Positions 6,103 to 13,063 of a stretch of 18,448 bases of DNA are shown here, one piece after another. The notes beneath the pieces were generated by a model that saw nothing but the letters and a program-made list of their open reading frames with translations, made no database searches and had not been told where the DNA came from. Numbering within the stretch: the first letter of the stretch is position 1; each line of letters starts with the position of its first letter. Origin of the DNA: SIG588 sp964515215 (GTDB lineage Bacteria > Bacillota > Clostridia > Oscillospirales > Acutalibacteraceae); assembly GCA_964515215.1 (NCBI GenBank), contig CAZESL010000048.1, forward strand, positions 1 to 18,448, in the 5' to 3' direction. A program made the position numbers and the translations under genes.

Positions 6103-6108
6103 AAAAGA

Positions 6109-6137
6109 ATTATAAAACGAAATAGCAGACAAGTCAA
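6109..6137 (-). promoter_or_regulatory. Promoter of the ncRNA unit
   Basis: The minus strand reads TTGACT (6137-6132), 17 bases, TATAAT (6114-6109), one base off the full consensus. A G at 6102 is a suitable start site, 7 bases past the -10. Confidence 0.85.
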
Positions 6138-6156
6138 TATATGGGAAACAAAGATT

Positions 6157-6182
6157 AAGAGGCGTCCATGCGGGCGCCTCTT
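6157..6182. terminator. Hairpin, possible terminator
   Basis: AAGAGGCG/CGCCTCTT forms an 8-bp stem with a 10-base loop. The T tract is poor on both strands (AATCTTTGTTT on minus). It lies between the ncRNA promoter and the ABC operon promoter. Confidence 0.45.
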
Positions 6183-6206
6183 CTGTGATGTAAAGAAATG
6201 TAAAAT

Positions 6207-6238
6207 GCTCTGTTATCAACCGTGTATTGGGACAGAGC
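6207..6238. terminator. Second hairpin at the island edge
   Basis: GCTCTGT/ACAGAGC forms a 7-bp stem with an 18-base loop, followed on the plus strand by CTTTAAATTTT and on minus by ATTTTACATTT. It is a weak bidirectional terminator or a remnant at the right edge of the AT-rich island. Confidence 0.4.
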
Positions 6239-6274
6239 CTTTAAATTTTAGTGCGCTAATGTGCTAATTGGGTA

Positions 6275-6303
6275 TTGCATTATCACAAAAGGTGTGGTAT
6301 AAT
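6275..6303 (+). promoter_or_regulatory. Promoter of the ABC transporter operon
   Basis: TTGCAT (6275-6280), 17 bases, TATAAT (6298-6303) lies about 50 bases before the start of the solute-binding protein gene. Confidence 0.75.
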
Positions 6304-6353
6304 GTGGAAAACGTCCTCAAAAAGGGGCAAATTTTGAAAGAGGGTTTTTAGTT

Positions 6354-7100
6354 ATGAAACGGATGTTGGCTTTGGTTTTGGCAGTGGTGCTCTGCTTCGG
6401 TATGATGGCGTTCACCGGTTGCGGCAAGAAGAACGTGCTGAAGGTCGGTATGACCGAGTATGCGCCGATGAACTACAAGGACGACAAGGGTGAGTGGACC
6501 GGTTTTGACACCGAATTCGCCGAGAAGGCAGCGAAAGACCTCGGTTATGACGATGTCGAATTCATCATCATCGATTGGGATAACAAGTTGAACGAGCTGG
6601 CATCCGGCGCGATCGATTGCATCTGGAACGGTATGACCATCACTGATGATATCAAGGTGGGTGCCGACGTGACGGATCCCTATGCGAAGAACGCGCAGGT
6701 CGTGGTCGTGAACAAGGATCTGAAGGCGACCTACACGGCGGATACGCTGAAGACGCTGAACATCGCTGTCGAAAACGGCGGCGCGGCGGCAGGTATCTTG
6801 GACGAGATGAACATCGCCTACACCCCCGTGAAGACGCAGATCGACGCGCTGACTGAAGTGAAGTCGGGCGCTTCTGAGGCTTGCCTCATCGATATCACGA
6901 TGGCGAATAATATGCTGGTTGCAGACGGCAACTATGCCAACTTGGTCGTGGCGGAAGAACTCGCGGAAGAGGAGTACGGCATCGCGTTCAAGAAGGGCAG
7001 CGAGCTCACTGCGAAGATGAACGAGATCATCAAGACCTACAAGACCGACGGCACGCTCGCCCAGCTCAGCAAGAAGTACGACGTGGCGATCGCCGACTAA
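6354..7100 (+). CDS. ABC transporter solute-binding lipoprotein (amino acid type, SBP family 3)
   Basis: The 248-residue periplasmic-binding-type lipoprotein has a signal peptide ending in a lipobox at Cys23 (AFTGC), which anchors it outside the membrane. The mature part is SBP_bac_3: KVGMTEYAPMNYKDDKGEWTGFD, then the GAIDCIWNGMTIT hinge region, DPYAKNAQVVVV, and the ACLIDITMANNM block near residue 180 with the conserved Asp. In HisJ and GlnH an Arg after IT(E/D) binds the substrate carboxylate; here the segment is ITDDIKVG and that position is Ile100. The ligand may therefore be an amino acid held differently, or another small solute. An AGAGGG ribosome site precedes the ATG. A permease and an ATPase gene follow on the same strand, so it is the capture subunit of that importer. 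Confidence 0.93.
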   Translation: MKRMLALVLAVVLCFGMMAFTGCGKKNVLKVGMTEYAPMNYKDDKGEWTGFDTEFAEKAAKDLGYDDVEFIIIDWDNKLNELASGAIDCIWNGMTITDDIKVGADVTDPYAKNAQVVVVNKDLKATYTADTLKTLNIAVENGGAAAGILDEMNIAYTPVKTQIDALTEVKSGASEACLIDITMANNMLVADGNYANLVVAEELAEEEYGIAFKKGSELTAKMNEIIKTYKTDGTLAQLSKKYDVAIAD

Positions 7101-7163
7101 TTTCTCCGTAAAATCAAGAAGGAACGTCGCATTACAGGCGTTTGCACAAACGAAGAACACAAA

Positions 7164-7237
7164 ACCTGCCTCCCCTTGTCAGGGGAGGTGGGTTTTTCGT
7201 GGCAGAGCCACGAAAAAGTCGGAGGGATAGTGCAAAA
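7164..7237 (+). repeat. Two-hairpin dispersed repeat between transporter genes
   Basis: A hairpin CCTCCCCT/AGGGGAGG (7169-7188, 8-bp stem) is followed by TTTTTCGTGGC/GCCACGAAAAA (7193-7217, 11-bp stem, 3-base loop) and GTCGGAGGGATAGTGCAAAAC. From memory this is a very common intergenic repeat in Oscillospiraceae genomes. It lies between the binding protein and permease genes, where it could act as a partial terminator or RNA stabiliser and raise expression of the first gene over the others. Confidence 0.75.
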
Positions 7238-7281
7238 CGATCGGATGCGGCAGTTCCTTTCACGAAAGGAAATCTTTCCCT

Positions 7282-7974
7282 ATGTTCTGGACAGTAACTT
7301 TGGAGCTGCTGCGTGGCTTTGCCAAAACGCTCGAACTGTTTGCGCTCACGTTGGTGTTCTCGTTGCCGCTCGGGCTGATCGTCAGTTTCGGTTCCCGCAG
7401 TAAATTTTTGCCGCTTCGTTGGCTGTGCCGCTTTGTGGTCTGGGTGATCCGCGGCACGCCGCTGATGCTGCAATTGATCGTGGTGTTTTACGTGCCGGGT
7501 ATGGTCGGCGTGTGGGCGCGAGAGCAGGCGGCAAGCAATTGGTTTATCACGTGGCTGGCATCCTGGCAGGTGATCGACCGATTTATGGCGGCGGTCATCG
7601 CCTTCATTATCAACTACGCTTGTTATTTCAGTGAGATCTTCCGCGGCGGTATCGAAAGCGTGTCGGTCGGTCAATATGAGGCGGGGCAAGTGCTCGGTAT
7701 GACCAAACGCGACATCTTTTTCCGCGTGACCTTGTTGCAGGTGGTAAAAAACATTCTGCCTCCCATGAGCAACGAGATCATCACCCTGGTGAAGGATACC
7801 TCGCTGGCCCGCACCATCAGCGTGCTGGAGATCATCTGGTATGCCGATAACCTGACCAAACAGCAAGGTATTTTGTGGCCGCCGTTTTATGCGGGCGTCT
7901 TCTTCCTGCTGTTTACGGGTATCTTGACGGTGATCTTCCGTCAGTGTGAAAAACGGCTCAGCCGTTGGCAGTGA
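7282..7974 (+). CDS. Amino-acid-type ABC transporter permease (HisM/GlnP family)
   Basis: This 230-residue integral membrane protein has about five hydrophobic segments. It shows the family motif RGTPLMLQ (57-64) and a cytoplasmic EAA loop, EAGQVLGMTKRDIFF, starting at E133, which contacts the ATPase. The segment VKDTSLARTISVLEI is also typical. Length is normal for the family. An AAAGGAA ribosome site lies about 10 bases before the ATG. The gene follows the binding protein gene after about 180 bases holding a repeat, and precedes the ATPase gene by 13 bases, so these two are surely co-transcribed. It is probably the only permease, working as a homodimer, since no second one is present. Confidence 0.95.
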   Translation: MFWTVTLELLRGFAKTLELFALTLVFSLPLGLIVSFGSRSKFLPLRWLCRFVVWVIRGTPLMLQLIVVFYVPGMVGVWAREQAASNWFITWLASWQVIDRFMAAVIAFIINYACYFSEIFRGGIESVSVGQYEAGQVLGMTKRDIFFRVTLLQVVKNILPPMSNEIITLVKDTSLARTISVLEIIWYADNLTKQQGILWPPFYAGVFFLLFTGILTVIFRQCEKRLSRWQ

Positions 7975-7987
7975 GGAGGGGTGACGT

Positions 7988-8791
7988 ATGGCGTTTTTGG
8001 AAGTAAACGGACTGTCGAAGTCTTACGGACAAACGGCGGTGTTGCGGGATATCTCCTTCTCACTTGAGAAGGGCGACGTGCTCGCCATCATCGGCTCGTC
8101 GGGCAGTGGTAAGACCACCTTACTGCGGTGCCTGAATTCACTCGTTACCCCCGACAGCGGCACCATCGCCGTGAACGGCGAGGTGTTGATCGATGCCGCC
8201 GCCCCTGCGCCGTCGGATGCAGAGTTGCGCCGTCGGCGGTTGCATTTCGGCCTGGTGTTTCAGCAGTTTAATCTGTTTCCGCAGTATACCGTGATGCAAA
8301 ACCTCACCTTGGCACCCACGCTGGCGCTGAAAGAGGAGTTGCGTGCTCTGCCGCGTGCCGCACGGCATGCGGTACGGGATCGCCGCACGGAAGAGATCAA
8401 CGCCCGTGCCGAAGGGTTGCTTCGTCGCGTGGGACTGGAAAACCGCCGCGATGCGTATCCGTGCGAATTGTCGGGCGGTCAGCAACAGCGGGTGGCGATC
8501 GCCCGCGCACTGGGTATGGACCCCGACGTGCTTTGCTTTGACGAGCCGACCTCGGCACTGGATCCCGAACTCACGGGGGAAGTACTCCGCGTGATCCGCG
8601 GCTTGAAAGGCGCGGACAGCACCATGGTGGTGGTCACCCACGAAATGGAGTTTGCCCGCAGTGTGGCAGACGTGGTCATCTTTATGGCGGACGGCGTGAT
8701 CGCGGAGATGGGCGCACCCGAAGAACTGTTCGGCAACCCGAAGACACCGCAACTGCAGCATTTCCTGAGCCGCGCGGAGGAAACGGTATAA
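7988..8791 (+). CDS. Amino-acid-type ABC transporter ATP-binding protein (GlnQ family)
   Basis: This 267-residue ATPase has Walker A GSSGSGKTT (36-44), Q-loop FQQFNLF (91-97), signature LSGGQQQR (161-168), Walker B VLCFDEP (181-187), D-loop SALDP and H-loop His218. All catalytic residues are intact. It powers the importer formed with the preceding permease and binding protein. It is about 25 residues longer than a usual GlnQ. The extra part lies in the helical domain (about 113-140, rich in Arg, Ala and Glu) between Q-loop and signature; I have the impression that relatives in gut Clostridia share such an insert. The ribosome site is AGGAGGGG about 7 bases before the ATG. Confidence 0.95.
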   Translation: MAFLEVNGLSKSYGQTAVLRDISFSLEKGDVLAIIGSSGSGKTTLLRCLNSLVTPDSGTIAVNGEVLIDAAAPAPSDAELRRRRLHFGLVFQQFNLFPQYTVMQNLTLAPTLALKEELRALPRAARHAVRDRRTEEINARAEGLLRRVGLENRRDAYPCELSGGQQQRVAIARALGMDPDVLCFDEPTSALDPELTGEVLRVIRGLKGADSTMVVVTHEMEFARSVADVVIFMADGVIAEMGAPEELFGNPKTPQLQHFLSRAEETV

Positions 8792-8792
8792 A

Positions 8793-8904
8793 CCCCGTGT
8801 GGTTTGCCCAATAGGGCAAGCGCGGGTGAAGCAAAAGACCCCGAAATATCCCGCTTTGCGGCGTGTTCGGATGCGCCTCCTCTGCTTAAGCGGTCCGCAC
8901 ACGG
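8793..8904. other. Intergenic element bounded by inverted repeats
   Basis: Between the ATPase stop and the terminator, CCGTGTG near 8795 pairs with CACACGG near 8898-8904 and encloses about 95 bases. Inside are TTGCCC-AATA-GGGCAA and other GC-rich short pairings. It could be a dispersed repeat or the 3' part of the operon message. No ORF is supported. Confidence 0.3.
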
Positions 8905-8918
8905 AAAAGTTTATAGAA

Positions 8919-8956
8919 AAAACAAGGGAAAGCGATTGTTCGCTTTCCCTTGTTTT
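8919..8956. terminator. Bidirectional terminator between the ABC and GRE operons
   Basis: A perfect 17-bp stem (8919-8935 with 8940-8956) has a TTGT loop, starts with AAAA and ends with TTTT. It serves both convergent operons. Confidence 0.92.
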
Positions 8957-8980
8957 GTTATGACTATGGGATGAAAACGA

Positions 8981-9874
8981 TTATTGTATGCGGACACGTT
9001 CACCGTAACGCGACCGAAAAAATGCAAGCCACTGTTCTTTTTGCTCTTTGGCAGGTGTGATGAATTTAGGGGAAGTGCGCCCGATCTGTGTGCTTTTCCC
9101 TACGCCAAAGTCGTGGTACGGCAACAACTCGGCCGTGAGTGTCGAATAGTTCTCTAATAGGGCGGCGATGCTTTCAAAATGCATCGCCGTATCGTTTACA
9201 TTAGGGATGATCGGACAACGCAGTATCATGTTGGCGCCGCTGTCCAACAGACGGCACAGATTGCTCCGTATCTTACCGAGCGGCGCACCGAGATGTTCCT
9301 GCGCCGCTTCGTCGGTTGCGACCTTCCAATCGAATAAAAAGCAATCGGTAAGCGGCAGATACCGTTCCAACGCTTGCCACGTGCCCATCCCGCTCGTTTC
9401 TATGCAGGTGTGCACTCCGTTTTCGCGACAGAGAGAAAGTAATTCCGTGCCGAATTCCACGTGCATCAACGGCTCGCCACCCGATAGGGTCACACCGCCG
9501 CCCGAATACCGATAAAACGGAATGTCGCGCTCGATCACAGCCCATACGTCGGCAGGAGTCATAGCTTCCCCGAAAATTTTAAGCGCTTCGGCGGGACAGA
9601 CCGCGACACACTTCCCGCACGCTGTGCACCGTGTAAAATCTACGGTGTGCTTACCGTCCGTGACAGTCTGCGCGCCCGACGGACACACCGCCACACATCG
9701 CCGACATCCACAGCACGACCGTTCCGTAAAGGACAGTTGCGGTGTGGGGGATTGCGATTCGGGATTGTGGCACCACGCACAACGAAGGGGGCATCCCTTT
9801 AAAAACACCACCGTGCGCATTCCCGGTCCGTCCTGCGTACTGCCGCGTGCGATATCAAACACATACGTTTCCAT
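8981..9874 (-). CDS. Glycyl radical enzyme activating protein (radical SAM)
   Basis: The 297-residue activase has the radical-SAM cluster motif C28-x3-C32-x2-C35 (GCPLRCAWC). A ferredoxin-like insert follows with two more [4Fe-4S] motifs, C54/C55-C57-C60-C64 and C83-C86-C89-C93. SAM-binding elements SGGGVTLSGGEPL (about 124-136) and later ETSG and DWK follow. The inserted clusters are typical of activases of GRE eliminases and absent from PflA proper. It should abstract a hydrogen from the glycyl residue of the GRE encoded 16 bases upstream, forming the stable glycyl radical. It is the last gene of the operon, with a GAGGTG ribosome site. All key residues are present. Confidence 0.95.
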   Translation of the reverse strand: METYVFDIARGSTQDGPGMRTVVFLKGCPLRCAWCHNPESQSPTPQLSFTERSCCGCRRCVAVCPSGAQTVTDGKHTVDFTRCTACGKCVAVCPAEALKIFGEAMTPADVWAVIERDIPFYRYSGGGVTLSGGEPLMHVEFGTELLSLCRENGVHTCIETSGMGTWQALERYLPLTDCFLFDWKVATDEAAQEHLGAPLGKIRSNLCRLLDSGANMILRCPIIPNVNDTAMHFESIAALLENYSTLTAELLPYHDFGVGKSTQIGRTSPKFITPAKEQKEQWLAFFRSRYGERVRIQ

Positions 9875-9890
9875 CGATCACACCTCGCCG

Positions 9891-12143
9891 TTAATATGCC
9901 GTGCGTTGCAAAATGTCCCGTTGTACGTTCGGTTCCAAGGTGACGAAGCGTGCCGAAAATCCGCCGACGCGCACCACCAGATTTTGATGTTCCTCGGGAG
10001 AGATCATGGCGGCTTCCAGATCGGCTTGATTGACCACACTCAAATTGAGTTGCTGACCGCCGAGTTTGAAGAAGGTGCCGATCACCATCTGCGCACCTGC
10101 CGCATCGTCCTCAAAATGTGCGGCAGATAACTTCAAGTTCTGATTTCCGCACGCGTGAATGGAGGGATCCATTTTGGTTAGGGAGTGAATCAGCGCCGTA
10201 ATGCCTTGGTTGTCCGCCCCGTTGGACGGGTTGTTGCCGTTGGACATATACGTATTGGCACGGCGGCCGTCGGGAGTCGCCCCGCAATGTCGGCCCAGTG
10301 TCACGTTCATGCTGTTGTTGATGATCACGGCCAGAAAAGAATCCAAACGCGTGCGGGTGTTTTGGCGACGAATGCTGCCGCAAAGGTGCTCGTGCAACTC
10401 TGCCGCGATCCCGTCGGCAAAGGGGTCGTCGTTACCGAATTTCGGAGCGTTTTTCAACAGCAATTGCTCTGCCGCGTATCCGACGAAATCCGACTTCAGC
10501 GCATCCAACAGTTGCTGCGGCGTGAGTAACCGTTGCTCGTATACCACGCGTTTAATGGCGGCGACGCTGTCCCATGCGGTCACGTTACCGTAGGTCTCCA
10601 CGGTACCGCCCAAATGCCAAAGACCGCCGTCCAGCACCGCTTTCCCGCGTGCGAGACAATCGTTTTGCAACACACTTGCAAGCAACAGCGAACACTCTTC
10701 ACCGCATACGTCATACAGCAATTCTTCAAAATACCCCGAAGCATCGCAGAACGCATCCACTTGCTGTTTGAACCGCGCGAGCAGCGTTTCAAACGGCGTG
10801 TCGTCGGTATACTCTCCCGTGTGAGGTCCGATCTCCTCTCCCGTTAACGGGTCATACCCGTTGAAGAGTGTGGATTCCAGCACCTTGGCCACGTTGAGTG
10901 CCGTGTTGGGGGTGCCGCAACTCAAACGGTCGAGCATAAATTCCCCGCAACCGAAGAAGCCGTATTGTTCCGCCACTTTCTGCGGCACGTCCATCGCACG
11001 CATCACCGCGGGCACGTTCACGTCGTCGTTGTATAACAGCGGGAAGGGATAGCCTTCGCCCAACAACGTCAAGGCGCGGGTATACAGCGCCTCGTTCATA
11101 CCCATGTGACAACGCAAACTGACCTGCGGGTAGAAATGGAATTTGCGCCGTTCCAACACGTCCAGTACCAGCATAGCAAATTCGTCGGCATCGGCGGGAT
11201 TGTCCCGCCCGACACCGCCGATGATGGAGCGGGTATCCCGACCGCGTTCTTCTTCAATGATGGAGAAGAAATTGTCGAGCAGATCGATCGCTTCTTCACG
11301 CGTGACCGTGCCTTCGCGCAGACTTTTTTTGTAGATCGCGCTCATATAGTTATCCACACGGCCGAGTTCCACCGAACGGCTTGCCAACATATAGACCGTT
11401 TGCAGTTGCAACGCTTCGCGGAAATTCTGCGGAGGATTCTCCTGCAAATTTTCAAGCGCCGCGAGCATCTTTTGCAAGACAGGACGCGCACTGTCGGTGC
11501 AGTTCGCCAATCGTGCACGGGTGTCCTCGGCGTATTGCCGCAACACCTCGCGCAATGCTTCCAGTACCCCCGCCATCGACCCGTACAGCGGACGTGCGTC
11601 TGCATCTGCCGTTTCGGCATAAGCCGAAACCAATTCGATCAGCCCGCGCAAGCCGTAACGGTACAGTTTCTCAAAATCCAAATGCAAGCCTGCTACGCGG
11701 TAGATCGGATGCAGTGCTGCGCGAAAGTTTATGTAATCGTCGGAAGGCAACAGTGACGCATACTCCGGTGCAATGCGTGCGCGGATCTTCGCATTGGTGC
11801 ATTCCGTGTGCCAGAAATCGATCATATCGCGTACACGGAGGGCGTATGCCGCATCGTACGCAGGGTCTTGCTCAATGCACGCCAACCGCTCACGGCAGGA
11901 CGCCTCGTCTATGGCGTAACCGACTTTGTCGATGCCGTCCCCCTCAAGACAGGGCGATACGGTGATAAAGGGACGGTCGATACGCCCCGCAAGCAGGTCA
12001 TCCTCCCGCGGGGTGACGAAATAGTGTAATATCTGATAGGTGAGCGTATGGCGCTCACGCACGGCCTTGTCGGCCGTTTGATAATTGCGGTAGATCTCAG
12101 TGAACGCCAATTCGCGTTCCAAAAGACGATGGGAATTGTACAT
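9891..12143 (-). CDS. Glycyl radical enzyme, eliminase-type, unassigned substrate
   Basis: The 750-residue protein has a PFL-like barrel (about 1-610) and a C-terminal glycyl radical domain (about 620-750). The radical loop is RVGGFSARF, with Gly728 as the predicted radical site. The thiyl loop reads GFFGCGEFM, giving Cys399 and Glu401. Cys-x-Glu is the mark of dehydratase, C-N and C-S lyase GREs (glycerol, propanediol, choline, hydroxyproline, isethionate), whereas pyruvate formate-lyase has two adjacent Cys. Those known enzymes have GCVE; here it is GCGE. Expected chemistry is radical elimination from a small polar substrate in the anaerobic cytoplasm, but I cannot name the substrate. The ribosome site AAGGAGGG precedes the ATG by 8 bases. 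Neighbours are its activase, an AraC regulator, a glycerate kinase and a hydrolase. Automatic annotation may call it formate acetyltransferase, which the active site argues against. Confidence 0.93.
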   Translation of the reverse strand: MYNSHRLLERELAFTEIYRNYQTADKAVRERHTLTYQILHYFVTPREDDLLAGRIDRPFITVSPCLEGDGIDKVGYAIDEASCRERLACIEQDPAYDAAYALRVRDMIDFWHTECTNAKIRARIAPEYASLLPSDDYINFRAALHPIYRVAGLHLDFEKLYRYGLRGLIELVSAYAETADADARPLYGSMAGVLEALREVLRQYAEDTRARLANCTDSARPVLQKMLAALENLQENPPQNFREALQLQTVYMLASRSVELGRVDNYMSAIYKKSLREGTVTREEAIDLLDNFFSIIEEERGRDTRSIIGGVGRDNPADADEFAMLVLDVLERRKFHFYPQVSLRCHMGMNEALYTRALTLLGEGYPFPLLYNDDVNVPAVMRAMDVPQKVAEQYGFFGCGEFMLDRLSCGTPNTALNVAKVLESTLFNGYDPLTGEEIGPHTGEYTDDTPFETLLARFKQQVDAFCDASGYFEELLYDVCGEECSLLLASVLQNDCLARGKAVLDGGLWHLGGTVETYGNVTAWDSVAAIKRVVYEQRLLTPQQLLDALKSDFVGYAAEQLLLKNAPKFGNDDPFADGIAAELHEHLCGSIRRQNTRTRLDSFLAVIINNSMNVTLGRHCGATPDGRRANTYMSNGNNPSNGADNQGITALIHSLTKMDPSIHACGNQNLKLSAAHFEDDAAGAQMVIGTFFKLGGQQLNLSVVNQADLEAAMISPEEHQNLVVRVGGFSARFVTLEPNVQRDILQRTAY

Positions 12144-12199
12144 ACAGATACCCTCCTTGCGGTGTTTTGATTCTATTCTACCCGCCCGTTTGAAAAAAT

Positions 12200-13063
12200 C
12201 TAATCCTTTATGGGCATACTTGCACTATTTTGACAAGAACGCCATTTATTTTCGTTGCGGTAGTCCCGCGGAGTCATGTTGTAATGCGCTTTGAACAAAC
12301 GGTTAAAGTAAGAGATACTGTTAAACCCGCAATCAAACACGATGTTGATGATCGGCTCGTTCGTTGCACGTAACAGGCGTGCCGCATTACGCAGTCGCAA
12401 AATGTTGATGTATTCGGTGGGCGACATATGGTAATGACGGCGAAACTCACGGGTAAGATGTTCCTGCGATTTTTCGGTCAACTCCAACAAGCGAGGCAAG
12501 CCCGCCGCCGTGTTTTCTTCCTTTTCCATTTCCTGATACGCATGGCGCAACCATTTGGGAATGCCGTTTTCGTTACCGCGTTGCAGTGCCGCGGCAATGA
12601 TAACGTCTTCAATGATGTTCCGCATCAAGAAGGTGTATGCTTTTCCGTCCGGATAGGATTCATAGATCATATTGGTTTTTTGGACGAAAGAGGCAAAAAA
12701 CGCTTCATCTACTATGTAATGACCGCAGAGCTGATCGGGTTCCACGGAAAGCGCCGAAAGGATCTCTTCAAACCATTCTTTTTCCACCGCAATATTGCGT
12801 AAAACGGCGGTTTCCTCACCTTCTTTTCCGCAAAACCCATGACAGTTTTCGGTGGACATCACGTGCAAACGACGGCGCTTCAGCATGACGTGTTGCCCGT
12901 CGGATACCTCGTCAAACTTGCCCTGTAATACCATGAACATCTCGTAAAAATCATGTGTGTGCGGTGTGATCACGGCACCGCCTTCCCACACCAGATCCGC
13001 CATATACGTCCGTTTGCCGTCCGCGGCGTACCATTCAAACCGTTCATAATTCCGTGTACCCAT
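12200..13063 (-). CDS. AraC-family transcriptional regulator
   Basis: The 287-residue regulator has an N-terminal cupin-like ligand-binding part (HTHDFYEMFMVLQGKFDEVSD region, about 35-60) and a C-terminal double helix-turn-helix (about 190-285). The second half contains the family signature IINIVFDCGFNSISYFNRLFKAHYNMTPRDYR. It probably senses the pathway substrate and activates this operon from within. Its start codon lies inside the end of the glycerate kinase gene (20-base overlap in another frame), with GGAG 8 bases upstream, so translation is likely coupled. A gap of 56 bases separates it from the GRE gene, long enough for an internal operator or processing site, though no clear promoter is seen there. 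Confidence 0.93.
   Translation of the reverse strand: MGTRNYERFEWYAADGKRTYMADLVWEGGAVITPHTHDFYEMFMVLQGKFDEVSDGQHVMLKRRRLHVMSTENCHGFCGKEGEETAVLRNIAVEKEWFEEILSALSVEPDQLCGHYIVDEAFFASFVQKTNMIYESYPDGKAYTFLMRNIIEDVIIAAALQRGNENGIPKWLRHAYQEMEKEENTAAGLPRLLELTEKSQEHLTREFRRHYHMSPTEYINILRLRNAARLLRATNEPIINIVFDCGFNSISYFNRLFKAHYNMTPRDYRNENKWRSCQNSASMPIKD

Noticed and set aside
6348..7866. Long antisense frames over the binding protein and permease genes
   Set aside because: They are shadows of well-supported ABC transporter genes and have no ribosome sites or domains.
9891..12143. Pyruvate formate-lyase
   Set aside because: The active site has one Cys followed by x-Glu, not the two adjacent Cys of PFL, and the activase carries extra Fe-S clusters typical of eliminase systems.
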